Shown here one piece after another: positions 8,402-15,585 of a DNA stretch of 33,506 nt (positions are counted from its first letter, which is position 1; the number at the start of each line of letters is the position of its first letter). Both the position numbers and the translations under genes were made by a program. The notes beneath the pieces are model-generated. The model saw only the letters and a program-made list of their open reading frames with translations. It searched no databases and was not told where the DNA came from. Location: the NCBI GenBank assembly GCA_044433365.1, contig JAWXTR010000018.1, forward strand, positions 1-33,506, read 5' to 3'. This DNA is from CAMQVM01 sp044433365 (lineage in GTDB: Bacteria; Bacteroidota; Bacteroidia; Bacteroidales; Rikenellaceae).

Positions 8402-8922
8402 TGCTATAAATTTTATAGTGTAATGTTTAATACATTTTATTTTTCTTATCAAAAAATGAAGCAGCACTTCATCTGGTCAAAAACAGTTAAAAACATCCAT
8501 AAAAAAAATTAAAATAGGCTACAGATAACGTTAAAACTATTTTTGATTTCGTAAAAATATAAATAATTTATCGAATTTCCAAATATTTTTTTATATTTTT
8601 TAATAAAAATAGTAAAATTTAATTACTATTACTAGTTTTTTTGATGGTTTTTACTCATAAATTGACAACTTAACTATCAGTAAATCTACACGATTTTAAT
8701 CTAATATTATTATTTTAAAACTATTGACAATAAAAAAAGTAAAAATTACAAATAAACGCTTTAAAACCGTTTTTAATCCATATTTTCAGCTATTTTTACC
8801 TCTTACGTTCAACTTTTTATGTTTGATGGTATGATGTTTGAAATTATGTTTCTGAGAGTTAATGCCTTTCGCTAACAAATATAATAAAATTATTTGAAAT
8901 ATAAATTAAATTTTTTAAAATT
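8402..8922. promoter_or_regulatory. AT-rich divergent intergenic region between alpha-glucan operon and nitroreductase
   Basis: 521 bp without a gene. It contains a near-palindrome TTAAAACCGTTTTTAA at 8761-8776 and related A/T-flanked motifs (AACAGTTAAAAAC near 8480, AACGTTAAAACTA near 8527) that could be operators. No TAnnTTTG promoter fitting either gene could be fixed with confidence. TTTCGCTAAC near 8867-8876 is the reverse complement of a GTTAGCG motif seen again at 9662. Confidence 0.3.
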
Positions 8923-9522
8923 ATGAATTTCTTAAACTCAATGCAGTGGCGTTATACAGCCAAAATGTATGATTCATCCAAACAAATCAGCAGTGAAATA
9001 TTAGATGAATTAAAGGAGATTTTACGTCTATCTCCCTCCTCTATTAATAGTCAACCTTGGCGATTTATATTCGTTACAGATAGTGTAATGAAAAATAAAC
9101 TTTCGCAATTCTCATATTTTAACGGTGAGAAAATTAGAGATTGTCATACTCTGGTTATTTTTAGTGTAATTGATGATGTAGAGAAGTTTGAGCGATGGGC
9201 TAAAGACAATTTACCAGAGGGTGCAAACGAATATTACAAAAAATTTATAAAACCACTCTCACAAGAGCAGATAAAGGCGTGGTTTACCAATCAATTGTAT
9301 ATATCGCTTGGAGTACTTCTTTCGGCTTGCGCCTCTATGGGCATCGACTCTTCACCTATGGAGGGAATAGAGTGTGAAAAATATAATGAGGCTTTAAATT
9401 TATCTGGATTTAAGACAAAATTTGCTGTAGCTATTGGCACTCGTGATGCAGAGGATTACAACCAACCATCTAAAAATCCAAAATCTCGACGTGCTGCAAA
9501 TAACCTTATATATTCTATTTAG
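8923..9522 (+). CDS. Nitroreductase family flavoprotein (NfsB-like NAD(P)H-dependent)
   Basis: A 199-residue cytoplasmic protein of typical length for the FMN-dependent nitroreductase family. MQWRYTAKMYDSSKQI with Arg10 resembles the N-terminal FMN phosphate-binding stretch; SPSSINSQPWRFIFV is the conserved FMN-binding loop; LGVLLSACASMGIDSSPMEG and AIGTRD form the dimer and flavin-binding C-terminal part. It reduces quinones, nitroaromatics or related electrophiles with NAD(P)H; the physiological substrate is unknown. It stands alone between the alpha-glucan operon (divergent) and the xylose regulator, followed by a strong hairpin at 9535-9578. Confidence 0.92.
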   Translation: MNFLNSMQWRYTAKMYDSSKQISSEILDELKEILRLSPSSINSQPWRFIFVTDSVMKNKLSQFSYFNGEKIRDCHTLVIFSVIDDVEKFERWAKDNLPEGANEYYKKFIKPLSQEQIKAWFTNQLYISLGVLLSACASMGIDSSPMEGIECEKYNEALNLSGFKTKFAVAIGTRDAEDYNQPSKNPKSRRAANNLIYSI

Positions 9523-9534
9523 ACAGCAACTAAT

Positions 9535-9578
9535 GGTTAATGCCAATAAAGGATTTTCAAACCTTTATTGGTATAACC
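9535..9578 (+). terminator. Hairpin after nitroreductase gene, probable terminator
   Basis: CCAATAAAGG at 9543-9552 and CCTTTATTGG at 9562-9571 pair perfectly, and GGTTA/TAACC extends the stem with one bulge. No long T-run follows, so termination may be weak. Confidence 0.6.
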
Positions 9579-9586
9579 AAACATAC

Positions 9587-9675
9587 TTAGCGTAAAAAAG
9601 TCACTTAGAAACAGATAAAAACTTCAGTTTATAACTATATATAGAAAGATATAGAATTATTGTTAGCGTAAAAAA
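9587..9675 (+). promoter_or_regulatory. Direct repeat TTAGCGTAAAAAA, candidate operator pair
   Basis: The same 13 bp occurs at 9587-9599 and 9663-9675, 76 bp apart, immediately upstream of the promoter assigned to the xylose regulator. Two copies that near a sugar regulator may be a binding site, but no partner is proven. Confidence 0.35.
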
Positions 9676-9684
9676 CAAATTTTG

Positions 9685-9716
9685 TTTGTTTATAGATATA
9701 ATTTTTATTACTTTTG
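9685..9716 (+). promoter_or_regulatory. Bacteroides-type promoter upstream of the xylose regulator
   Basis: TTTG at 9685-9688, 20 nt, then TACTTTTG (TAnnTTTG) at 9709-9716. This leaves a leader of about 130 nt, including family-A copy A6, before the start codon at 9852. Confidence 0.6.
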
Positions 9717-9743
9717 TAACAGATTATTTAGAGACTAATTTTT

Positions 9744-9820
9744 AAGGAAACTTCTAATAATCGACCATCTTATGAGGAGTTCTAATAATTGGTTTTATTC
9801 GATTTTTAGAAGTTCCCTTA
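9744..9820 (+). repeat. Family-A repeat, composite copy A6
   Basis: A partial unit AAGGAAACTTCTAATAATCG is followed at once by a full unit GAGGAGTTCTAATAATTGG to TTAGAAGTTCCCTTA. It looks like one copy inserted in or beside another and lies in the leader of the regulator gene. Confidence 0.75.
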
Positions 9821-9851
9821 TATAACACAAATCTAAACAAACTCATAATCT

Positions 9852-10607
9852 ATGGCAAAAAAGTATGTTAATAATGAATCATTTAACAGCTCTGTTTCGG
9901 TAGATTGTGTAATTTTAGGATTTGACGGCAAAGATTTAAATCTACTTCTTATTCGTAGAGAGAGCAACTCTACTCGCAAAGGAATTGATGACTACAAACT
10001 ACCAGGAAGCTTGATTTACGAGAGTGAAGAGCTAGAATCTGCCGCATATAGAGTATTGGAGAATATGACAGGGCTATCGAATATATTTCTTGAACAGCTT
10101 CAAGTATTTTCCAATCCTAATAGAGTTAAAGGAGATGATTTGAAGTGGTTAAACAGCTATTACGGAATCCAGACAAATAGAGTGATTACTGTTGCCTACT
10201 ACTCTCTTCTCAAATTGGACGACAAAATCCGTCGATTTACACTTCGAAAGGGGGCTGTATGGCGTCCTATCGACTCTGTTAAAAGATTAGGATTAGACCA
10301 CAAAGAGATTGCTACAAGTGCTATAAGCACCATAACTAGTAAATTTTTCCAATCGCCTATCGCTTTTGAACTGCTACCGAAGCGATTTACTATTCGCCAG
10401 CTTCAAACCTTATATGAGGCGGTAATAGGAACCGAACTAGATAGTCGAAACTTTAGAAAAAAGATTACTAATCTTGGCTACTTAGAGGCTACGGGCGAGA
10501 GAGAAAAAAATGTTGCTCACAAACCTGCTCAATATTATACATTTAACCGAATAAAATACGAAAAAGAGAGAAAAAATAGCAATAAAATTTCAAGGTTATA
10601 TTTTTAA
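9852..10607 (+). CDS. xylR: Nudix-family transcriptional regulator of xylose utilisation (XylR/NrtR type)
   Basis: 251 residues: an N-terminal Nudix-fold domain (about 12-150) and a C-terminal winged-helix domain (about 165-235) with the NrtR-like FTIRQLQTLYEAVIG and NFRKKI stretches. In the Nudix box (near residues 51-74, beginning GSLIYESEEL) the expected REUxEExGU is RVLENMTGL: the metal-binding glutamates are replaced by Asn and Met, so hydrolase activity should be lost. That is the known condition of Nudix-derived sugar regulators such as Bacteroides AraR. Its position directly before xylB-xylA-xylE, an order I recall from Bacteroides, supports xylose or a xylose derivative as its effector. 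The gene symbol rests on context. Confidence 0.85.
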   Translation: MAKKYVNNESFNSSVSVDCVILGFDGKDLNLLLIRRESNSTRKGIDDYKLPGSLIYESEELESAAYRVLENMTGLSNIFLEQLQVFSNPNRVKGDDLKWLNSYYGIQTNRVITVAYYSLLKLDDKIRRFTLRKGAVWRPIDSVKRLGLDHKEIATSAISTITSKFFQSPIAFELLPKRFTIRQLQTLYEAVIGTELDSRNFRKKITNLGYLEATGEREKNVAHKPAQYYTFNRIKYEKERKNSNKISRLYF

Positions 10608-10622
10608 GAATAGATTACTCCA

Positions 10623-10668
10623 AGAGAGTTTTAAATTTAATATTTTAAGAGATTTTAGAAGTTCCCTT
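10623..10668 (+). repeat. Family-A hairpin repeat, copy A7
   Basis: GAGAGTTTTAAATTT faces TTTTAGAAGTTCCC. It occupies most of the 115-bp gap between regulator and xylB and could fold in a regulator-xylB transcript. Confidence 0.75.
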
Positions 10669-10722
10669 TAGCAATTTTTCTATAAATTTAAACTCCCAAA
10701 TGAATAAAACAAACAATATTAT

Positions 10723-12201
10723 ATGTACACTTTAGGTATCGACATCGGAAGTTCATCAGTAAAAATATCTGCAATGAACGTTGTGAGTGGTGAGTGTGAA
10801 GCCTCTGCTACTCTACCATCAAAAGAGATGGAAATTAAAGCTATAAAGGCTGGATGGGCTGAGCAAAACCCACTTTTATGGTGGGACTACGTTTGTGAGG
10901 GGATAAACCTTGTAGGTTCAGTTATCGACAACTCTAAAATTGAGGCAATAGGCATAACATATCAGATGCACGGATTAGTGTGTGTCGACAAAGAGGGAAA
11001 TCCGCTTAGAGATGCAATAATTTGGTGTGATAGTAGAGCTGTCGAAATTGGAGCTAAAGCATTAGAAGATTTAGGAGGCGACAAATGTCTCGACAAAACT
11101 TTAAATTCTCCAGGCAACTTTACCGCTTCAAAGCTTGCTTGGGTAAAGGAGAATGAGCCTCAAATTTTTGAGAAGATATACAAATTTATGCTCCCTGGCG
11201 ACTTTATCGCACTAAAATTATCCGATGATTTTGCCACTACCACAAGCGGACTTTCCGAGCAAATTCTGTGGGATTTTAAGGCTGGCAAACGTGCCGATTT
11301 TATAGCAGAAAATTATGGAATACAGCTCGACACAATAGCTAACGATAAGCCATCAATAGCTGTTCAGTGTCATACAACTAAAAAAATCGAAGATTTACTT
11401 GGCATTAAAGAGGGTACTCCAATTTCATATCGAGCAGGCGACCAACCAAACAACGCCTTTTCGCTAAATGTGATGGATAGCGGCGAAATTGCGGCTACTG
11501 GAGGCACCTCTGGGGTTGTTTATGGGGTAACAGACACTGCTCAGTACGATAAGCTTTCACGAGTAAACACCTTCCTTCACGTAAATCACTCAAAGCAGAA
11601 TCCACGCTATGGTGTGCTACTTTGTATTAATGGCACAGGTATCTTAAATGCTTGGGTCAAGAGAAATATGGCTGATGAACTATCATACGAGCAGGTAAAT
11701 AAGATGTGTGAATCGGTTGCTGTTGGCTCAGATGGTGTATTGATGTTACCTTTTGGCAATGGTGCAGAAAGAATGTTAGAAAATAGCTATACTGGGGCTA
11801 CAATCTCTGGTTTAGACCTTAATCGCCACACAAAAGCAAATGTTCTTAGAGCAGCGCAAGAGGGGATAGCATATTCATTTAGATATGGTGTAGATATTAT
11901 GCGCTCGATTGGTGTTGAGCCAAAAGTTATCCGTGCTGGTAAGGCAAATATGTTTTTAAGTGAGATATTCCGTGAGACTTTAGCAACTTTATGCGATGCA
12001 CGTATTGAGCTATACAACACCGATGGAGCTTTAGGGGCTGCTCGTGGTGCTGCACTGGGTGCTGGCATCTATAAAAATCGAGAAGAGGCGTTTAAATCGC
12101 TTACAAAACTCGAAACTATCGAGCCAAATCCTCTTATGAAAGATGTTTTAGAAGCTGGGTATCAAAGATGGTTGGCGGAGCTTAATTGGAGGGTTCGTTA
12201 A
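10723..12201 (+). CDS. xylB: Xylulokinase
   Basis: A 492-residue FGGY-family kinase. The start codon gives MYTLGIDIGSSSVKISAM, the first phosphate-binding loop. TYQMHGLVCVD and AIIWCDSRA match the substrate-binding region, GDQPNNAF and ATGGTSGVVYG the second ATP site, and the FGGY C-terminal domain contains GAERMLENSYTGATISGL. It phosphorylates D-xylulose to xylulose 5-phosphate for the pentose phosphate pathway. It is followed 40 bp later by xylA. The gap starts with a perfect TTGTAA-A-TTACAA palindrome at 12202-12214. Family and pathway place are secure; the neighbourhood supports xylulose over other FGGY substrates. Confidence 0.96.
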   Translation: MYTLGIDIGSSSVKISAMNVVSGECEASATLPSKEMEIKAIKAGWAEQNPLLWWDYVCEGINLVGSVIDNSKIEAIGITYQMHGLVCVDKEGNPLRDAIIWCDSRAVEIGAKALEDLGGDKCLDKTLNSPGNFTASKLAWVKENEPQIFEKIYKFMLPGDFIALKLSDDFATTTSGLSEQILWDFKAGKRADFIAENYGIQLDTIANDKPSIAVQCHTTKKIEDLLGIKEGTPISYRAGDQPNNAFSLNVMDSGEIAATGGTSGVVYGVTDTAQYDKLSRVNTFLHVNHSKQNPRYGVLLCINGTGILNAWVKRNMADELSYEQVNKMCESVAVGSDGVLMLPFGNGAERMLENSYTGATISGLDLNRHTKANVLRAAQEGIAYSFRYGVDIMRSIGVEPKVIRAGKANMFLSEIFRETLATLCDARIELYNTDGALGAARGAALGAGIYKNREEAFKSLTKLETIEPNPLMKDVLEAGYQRWLAELNWRVR

Positions 12202-12241
12202 TTGTAAATTACAAATTATAAAATTAAATAAAATTAAAATC

Positions 12242-13549
12242 ATGAGTACAATTTTTTCAAGTTTCGACAAAATTAAATTTGAGGGTGCAGAATCTAAAAA
12301 CCCTATGGCATTTCGTTATTATGACGAAAACAGAGTAATAGCAGGTAAAACAATGAAAGAGCATCTGCGTTTTGCAGTGGCTTACTGGCACTCATTCTGT
12401 GGTGATGGTAGTGACCCTTTTGGTCCTGGAACTATTACACGTCCTTGGGAATCCATTTCAGATGCAGTTGAGTCAGCAAAAGCTAAAATGGATGCTGCAT
12501 TCGAATTTTTTGTAAAAATCGGTGCACCTTACTACTGTTTCCACGATATCGACCTTATCAGCGAGGGTGGAAGCCTTGAGGAGTATGAAGCAAACCTTAA
12601 AGCTATCGTCGCTTATGCTAAGCAAAAACAAGAAGAGACAGGAGTTAAACTACTTTGGGGTACTGCAAACGTTTTTAGCAACAAACGTTATATGAATGGT
12701 GCTGCTACAAACCCTGATTTCGACACTCTTACTTATGCTGCTGCTCAAATCAAAAATGCAATTGATGCAACAATCGAGTTAGGTGGTGAGAACTACGTAT
12801 TCTGGGGTGGTCGTGAAGGTTATATGTCGCTTCTTAACACAAATACAAAACGTGAAAAAGACCACTTAGCAATGGTACTTACTATGGCACGTGATTATGC
12901 TCGCTCTAAAGGTTTCACAGGTACTTTCTTTATCGAACCAAAACCAATGGAGCCTACAAAACACCAATACGACTTTGACAGTGAAACAGTTATCGGATTC
13001 CTTCGTCACTACGGACTAGACAAAGATTTTAAATTAAATATCGAAGTAAACCATGCAACTTTGGCAGGTCACACTTTCGAACATGAGCTTCAATGTGCTG
13101 TTGATGCAGGTATGTTAGGCAGTATTGATGCTAACCGTGGTGATGCTCAAAACGGTTGGGATACCGACCAATTCCCAGTAAATCTACAAGAGTCGGTAGA
13201 GGCAATGCTAGTGCTTTTGCAAGGTGGAGGTTTAGTTGGTGGTATCAACTTCGATGCTAAAGTTCGTCGCAACTCTACTTCTGTTGAAGATTTATTCATT
13301 GCTCATATCACAGGTATGGATACTTTTGCTCGTGCGCTTATTATTGCCAACAAAATCCTTTCTGAGTCACCATACAAATCGCTTCGTACAGAGCGTTACT
13401 CATCTTTCGATGCTGGTAAAGGTGCTGAGTTTGAAGCTGGCAAACTAACGCTTGAAGATCTTCGCAACCACGCAGCTGCTACAGGTGAGCCTAAGATGAT
13501 TAGCGGTCGTCAGGAGTTATATGAGCAAATTATCACTATGTATATTTAG
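12242..13549 (+). CDS. xylA: Xylose isomerase
   Basis: A 435-residue metal-dependent TIM-barrel isomerase converting D-xylose to D-xylulose. Active-site residues visible: H101 and D104 (CFHDIDLI), metal ligands E232 (FFIEPKPMEPTKHQYDFD), E268 and H271 (NIEVNHATLAGH), D296 (GSIDANRGD) and D307/D309 (DTDQFP). The long group II form typical of Bacteroidetes fits the length. Codon use is cleaner than in its neighbours, suggesting high expression. Its TAG stop codon (13547-13549) is also the first triplet of a G-rich heptamer repeat that continues downstream, so the 3' end of the gene coincides with the start of a very large inverted repeat. Confidence 0.97.
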   Translation: MSTIFSSFDKIKFEGAESKNPMAFRYYDENRVIAGKTMKEHLRFAVAYWHSFCGDGSDPFGPGTITRPWESISDAVESAKAKMDAAFEFFVKIGAPYYCFHDIDLISEGGSLEEYEANLKAIVAYAKQKQEETGVKLLWGTANVFSNKRYMNGAATNPDFDTLTYAAAQIKNAIDATIELGGENYVFWGGREGYMSLLNTNTKREKDHLAMVLTMARDYARSKGFTGTFFIEPKPMEPTKHQYDFDSETVIGFLRHYGLDKDFKLNIEVNHATLAGHTFEHELQCAVDAGMLGSIDANRGDAQNGWDTDQFPVNLQESVEAMLVLLQGGGLVGGINFDAKVRRNSTSVEDLFIAHITGMDTFARALIIANKILSESPYKSLRTERYSSFDAGKGAEFEAGKLTLEDLRNHAAATGEPKMISGRQELYEQIITMYI

Positions 13550-13769
13550 AGGTTAGAGATAAGAGGTTGGAGATTAGGGGTTAGAGATTAGGGGTTAGAG
13601 ATTAGAGGTTAGAGGTTAGAGAAATTTTCATAACCCTAAGCATTAATCCTAATCCTTAACCCCGTAACCCCTAATTCTTAACCCCTAATCATTAATCCTA
13701 ATCTTTAATCCCTAACACCTAATCTCTAACCTCTAATCTCTAACTCCTAATCTCTAACCTCTAATCCCT
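13547..13769. repeat. Telomere-like heptamer array arranged as a giant inverted repeat (family C, array 1)
   Basis: The left arm 13547-13621 consists of heptamers such as GGTTAGA and GATTAGG. After a 10-bp spacer, the right arm 13632-13769 carries the complementary series CCTAATC, TCTAACC. An RNA crossing it would fold into a long hairpin between xylA and xylE. It ends 7 bp before the xylE start. Confidence 0.9.
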
Positions 13770-13776
13770 AAAAATA

Positions 13777-15198
13777 ATGAACAGTAAAACCAACAAATAT
13801 TTGATGTTTGTAACGGTAGTAGCAACACTAGGTGGATTGCTATTTGGTTACGACACAGCGGTTATATCGGGTACAGTAAAGTATCTTGAGCTTAACTTTA
13901 TTTCACCCCTTGGAATGGATGAAGCTTCGGCAAATTCACTTCAAGGCTTTCTTGTCTCTAGTGCACTTATTGGCTGTATTATAGGTGGTCTGATTGGTGG
14001 CTATATGGCTAGCAATTTTGGTCGTAAAAAGAGCCTTATGATTGCGGCAATTCTATTTCTTATCTCGGCAGTAGGTTCGGCATATCCTGATATGGGTAGT
14101 AGTGCTCCGCTTCATGAGCTAATATCGGTATTTGTAATATATCGTATTATTGGTGGTATTGGCGTTGGTCTTGCCTCAATGCTTTCGCCAATGTATATCG
14201 CCGAGATGTCGCCCGCAGAAAAACGTGGTGCAATGGTTTCGCTCAACCAATTTGCCATTATTTTCGGTATGCTTCTAGTCTACTTTGTAAACTATTCTAT
14301 CGCTATTAGTGGTAATGAAGAGTGGATTGCCTCAACAGGTTGGAGATTAATGTTCCTTTCTGAAGTAATTCCAGCCTCTCTACTTCTTTGTGCTATTATG
14401 TTTGTTGCCGAGTCGCCTCGTTATCTTGTTATGCGTGGTCAGATTGATAAGGCTAAAATAGTAATTGCTAAAGTTGCAGGCAAAGAGAGAGTCGAGACCG
14501 AAATTTCTCAAATCAAAGAATCGCTTTCTGCGGTTACCACCTCACGTCTTTTTGCTTTTGGCACAACAGTTATTGTCGTAGGTATGCTTCTCTCTGTTTT
14601 TCAACAATTTGTGGGTATAAATGTGGTACTTTACTACGCTCCTGAGATTTTCCGTAATATGGGTAGCGGCACCGACTCAGCACTTCTACAAACTATTATC
14701 GTAGGTATTATAAACCTATCTTTCACAACTCTTGCAATCTTTACAGTCGACAAATTTGGTCGTCGTCCTCTTATGATTACAGGTAGTATCGGTATGGCTG
14801 TAAGTATGTTCCTGCTAGGGATGCTATTTTTCTCGGGAAATCTTGGAATTGGTGCACTTATCGTAATGCTTCTATACACTGCTTCATTTGCAGTAAGCTG
14901 GGGTCCAGTTTGTTGGGTACTATTAGCTGAAATTTTCCCTAACCAAATCAGAGGTAGTGCAATGGCTCTAGCTGTTGCTGTTCAATGGATTGCAAACTAT
15001 CTTGTGTCATGGACTTTCCCAATGATGGACAAATCATCATACTTAACAGAGCTATTTAACCACGGTTTTGCATATTGGGTGTATGCTCTTATGGCAGTAC
15101 TTTCAGCTCTATTTATGTGGAAAATGGTTCCAGAGACAAAAGGTAAAACTCTGGAGGAGATGAATAATCTATTTAAGAAAGGTCATTCGCAAAACTAA
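13777..15198 (+). CDS. xylE: D-xylose:H+ symporter (MFS sugar porter family)
   Basis: 473 residues with about twelve hydrophobic segments. Sugar-porter signatures are present: GGLLFGYDTAVISG in the first helix, SNFGRKKSLM in the loop 2-3, VAESPRYLV before the central loop, FGRRPLM in loop 8-9 and VPETKGKTLEEM at the C-terminus. It imports xylose with protons for the isomerase and kinase encoded just upstream. The last five residues (GHSQN) and the stop lie in repeat E, which is also found after the integrase, so the C-terminal tail appears to be supplied by a repeat rather than by the family. A large inverted heptamer repeat in the 227-bp gap to xylA may lower its expression relative to xylA. 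Confidence 0.95.
   Translation: MNSKTNKYLMFVTVVATLGGLLFGYDTAVISGTVKYLELNFISPLGMDEASANSLQGFLVSSALIGCIIGGLIGGYMASNFGRKKSLMIAAILFLISAVGSAYPDMGSSAPLHELISVFVIYRIIGGIGVGLASMLSPMYIAEMSPAEKRGAMVSLNQFAIIFGMLLVYFVNYSIAISGNEEWIASTGWRLMFLSEVIPASLLLCAIMFVAESPRYLVMRGQIDKAKIVIAKVAGKERVETEISQIKESLSAVTTSRLFAFGTTVIVVGMLLSVFQQFVGINVVLYYAPEIFRNMGSGTDSALLQTIIVGIINLSFTTLAIFTVDKFGRRPLMITGSIGMAVSMFLLGMLFFSGNLGIGALIVMLLYTASFAVSWGPVCWVLLAEIFPNQIRGSAMALAVAVQWIANYLVSWTFPMMDKSSYLTELFNHGFAYWVYALMAVLSALFMWKMVPETKGKTLEEMNNLFKKGHSQN
15181..15198 (+). repeat. Repeat E, left half, overlapping the end of xylE
   Basis: The 18 bp are identical to 1839-1856 and encode GHSQN-stop here. The right half follows at 15361 beyond element D. 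Confidence 0.8.
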
Positions 15199-15360
15199 GT
15201 AGTGTAAAACAATTATTGCCATATTCTTAATAGCACTCTTGGAGCGATATTTTTCACTATTAAATCTCAATATAGAACCACTATATTTTCGATTCAATAG
15301 CAAAAAATCTCATCTCCAATAGCACTTTTAAAAATACACCAATAATTATTTTACCCTACT
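15199..15360 (+). mobile_element. 162-bp foldback MITE-like element (family D), copy 1
   Basis: The reverse complement of 21240-21401, with a single mismatch in 162 bp by direct comparison. The ends read GTAGTGTAAAACAATTATTG and, inverted, GTAGGGTAAAATAATTATTG. The two halves continue to resemble each other inwards for about 80 bp, so a transcript or single strand would form one long hairpin. It begins at the base after the xylE stop codon. The uninterrupted sequence at 1839-1884 shows the target, with TAA on both sides of the element as a possible target duplication. No coding capacity. Confidence 0.85.
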
Positions 15361-15401
15361 TAATATCAAGCTAATTTACAAATAGTTAAGTGTCTAAAAA
15401 C
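15361..15401 (+). repeat. Repeat E, right half
   Basis: 15361-15388 is identical to 1857-1884 and is followed in both copies by a few variable bases and CTAAAAAC. Confidence 0.8.
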
Positions 15402-15405
15402 TTCA

Positions 15406-15527
15406 AAGTGGGTGACCCACAATCAAAAATCCAGACCATCACCCCTGCTTACAATCGTTGTGAGTAAGGGTAATGGTCTGGATTGTTTAATTTTAAGTAA
15501 ATTTCTTTTCTTTTGAGTCACCCACTT
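15406..15527. terminator. Nested hairpin structure between convergent xylE and propeller-protein genes
   Basis: Outer stem AAGTGGGTGAC (15406-15416) with GTCACCCACTT (15517-15527); inner stem AATCCAGACCAT (15428-15439) with ATGGTCTGGATT (15473-15484); then CTTAC/GTAAG and a small ACAA-TCG-TTGT tip (15451-15461). It is at least a bidirectional terminator, but four stacked stems are more than a terminator needs; a remnant element end or small RNA is possible. Confidence 0.6.
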
Positions 15528-15543
15528 AAAAATCTATATTTAA

Positions 15544-15561
15544 CACTTTTTTAAAAAAGTG
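15544..15561 (-). terminator. A/T palindrome after the propeller-protein gene
   Basis: CACTTTTTTAAAAAAGTG is a perfect 18-bp palindrome 24 bp past the stop of the minus-strand gene. It may help end that transcript. Confidence 0.4.
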
Positions 15562-15585
15562 AACAAAAACACGCCTTCAGTAGCT

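Noticed and set aside
9587..9851. Riboswitch or leader peptide before the xylose regulator
   Set aside because: No known aptamer consensus or short leader frame could be recognised; only a promoter, a direct repeat and a family-A repeat are supported.
1839..15400. Integrated island bounded by repeat E as attL/attR
   Set aside because: The interval carries housekeeping operons with normal Bacteroidales order, the integrase lies outside it, and the second copy is split by element D and reads into xylE. A dispersed repeat is simpler.
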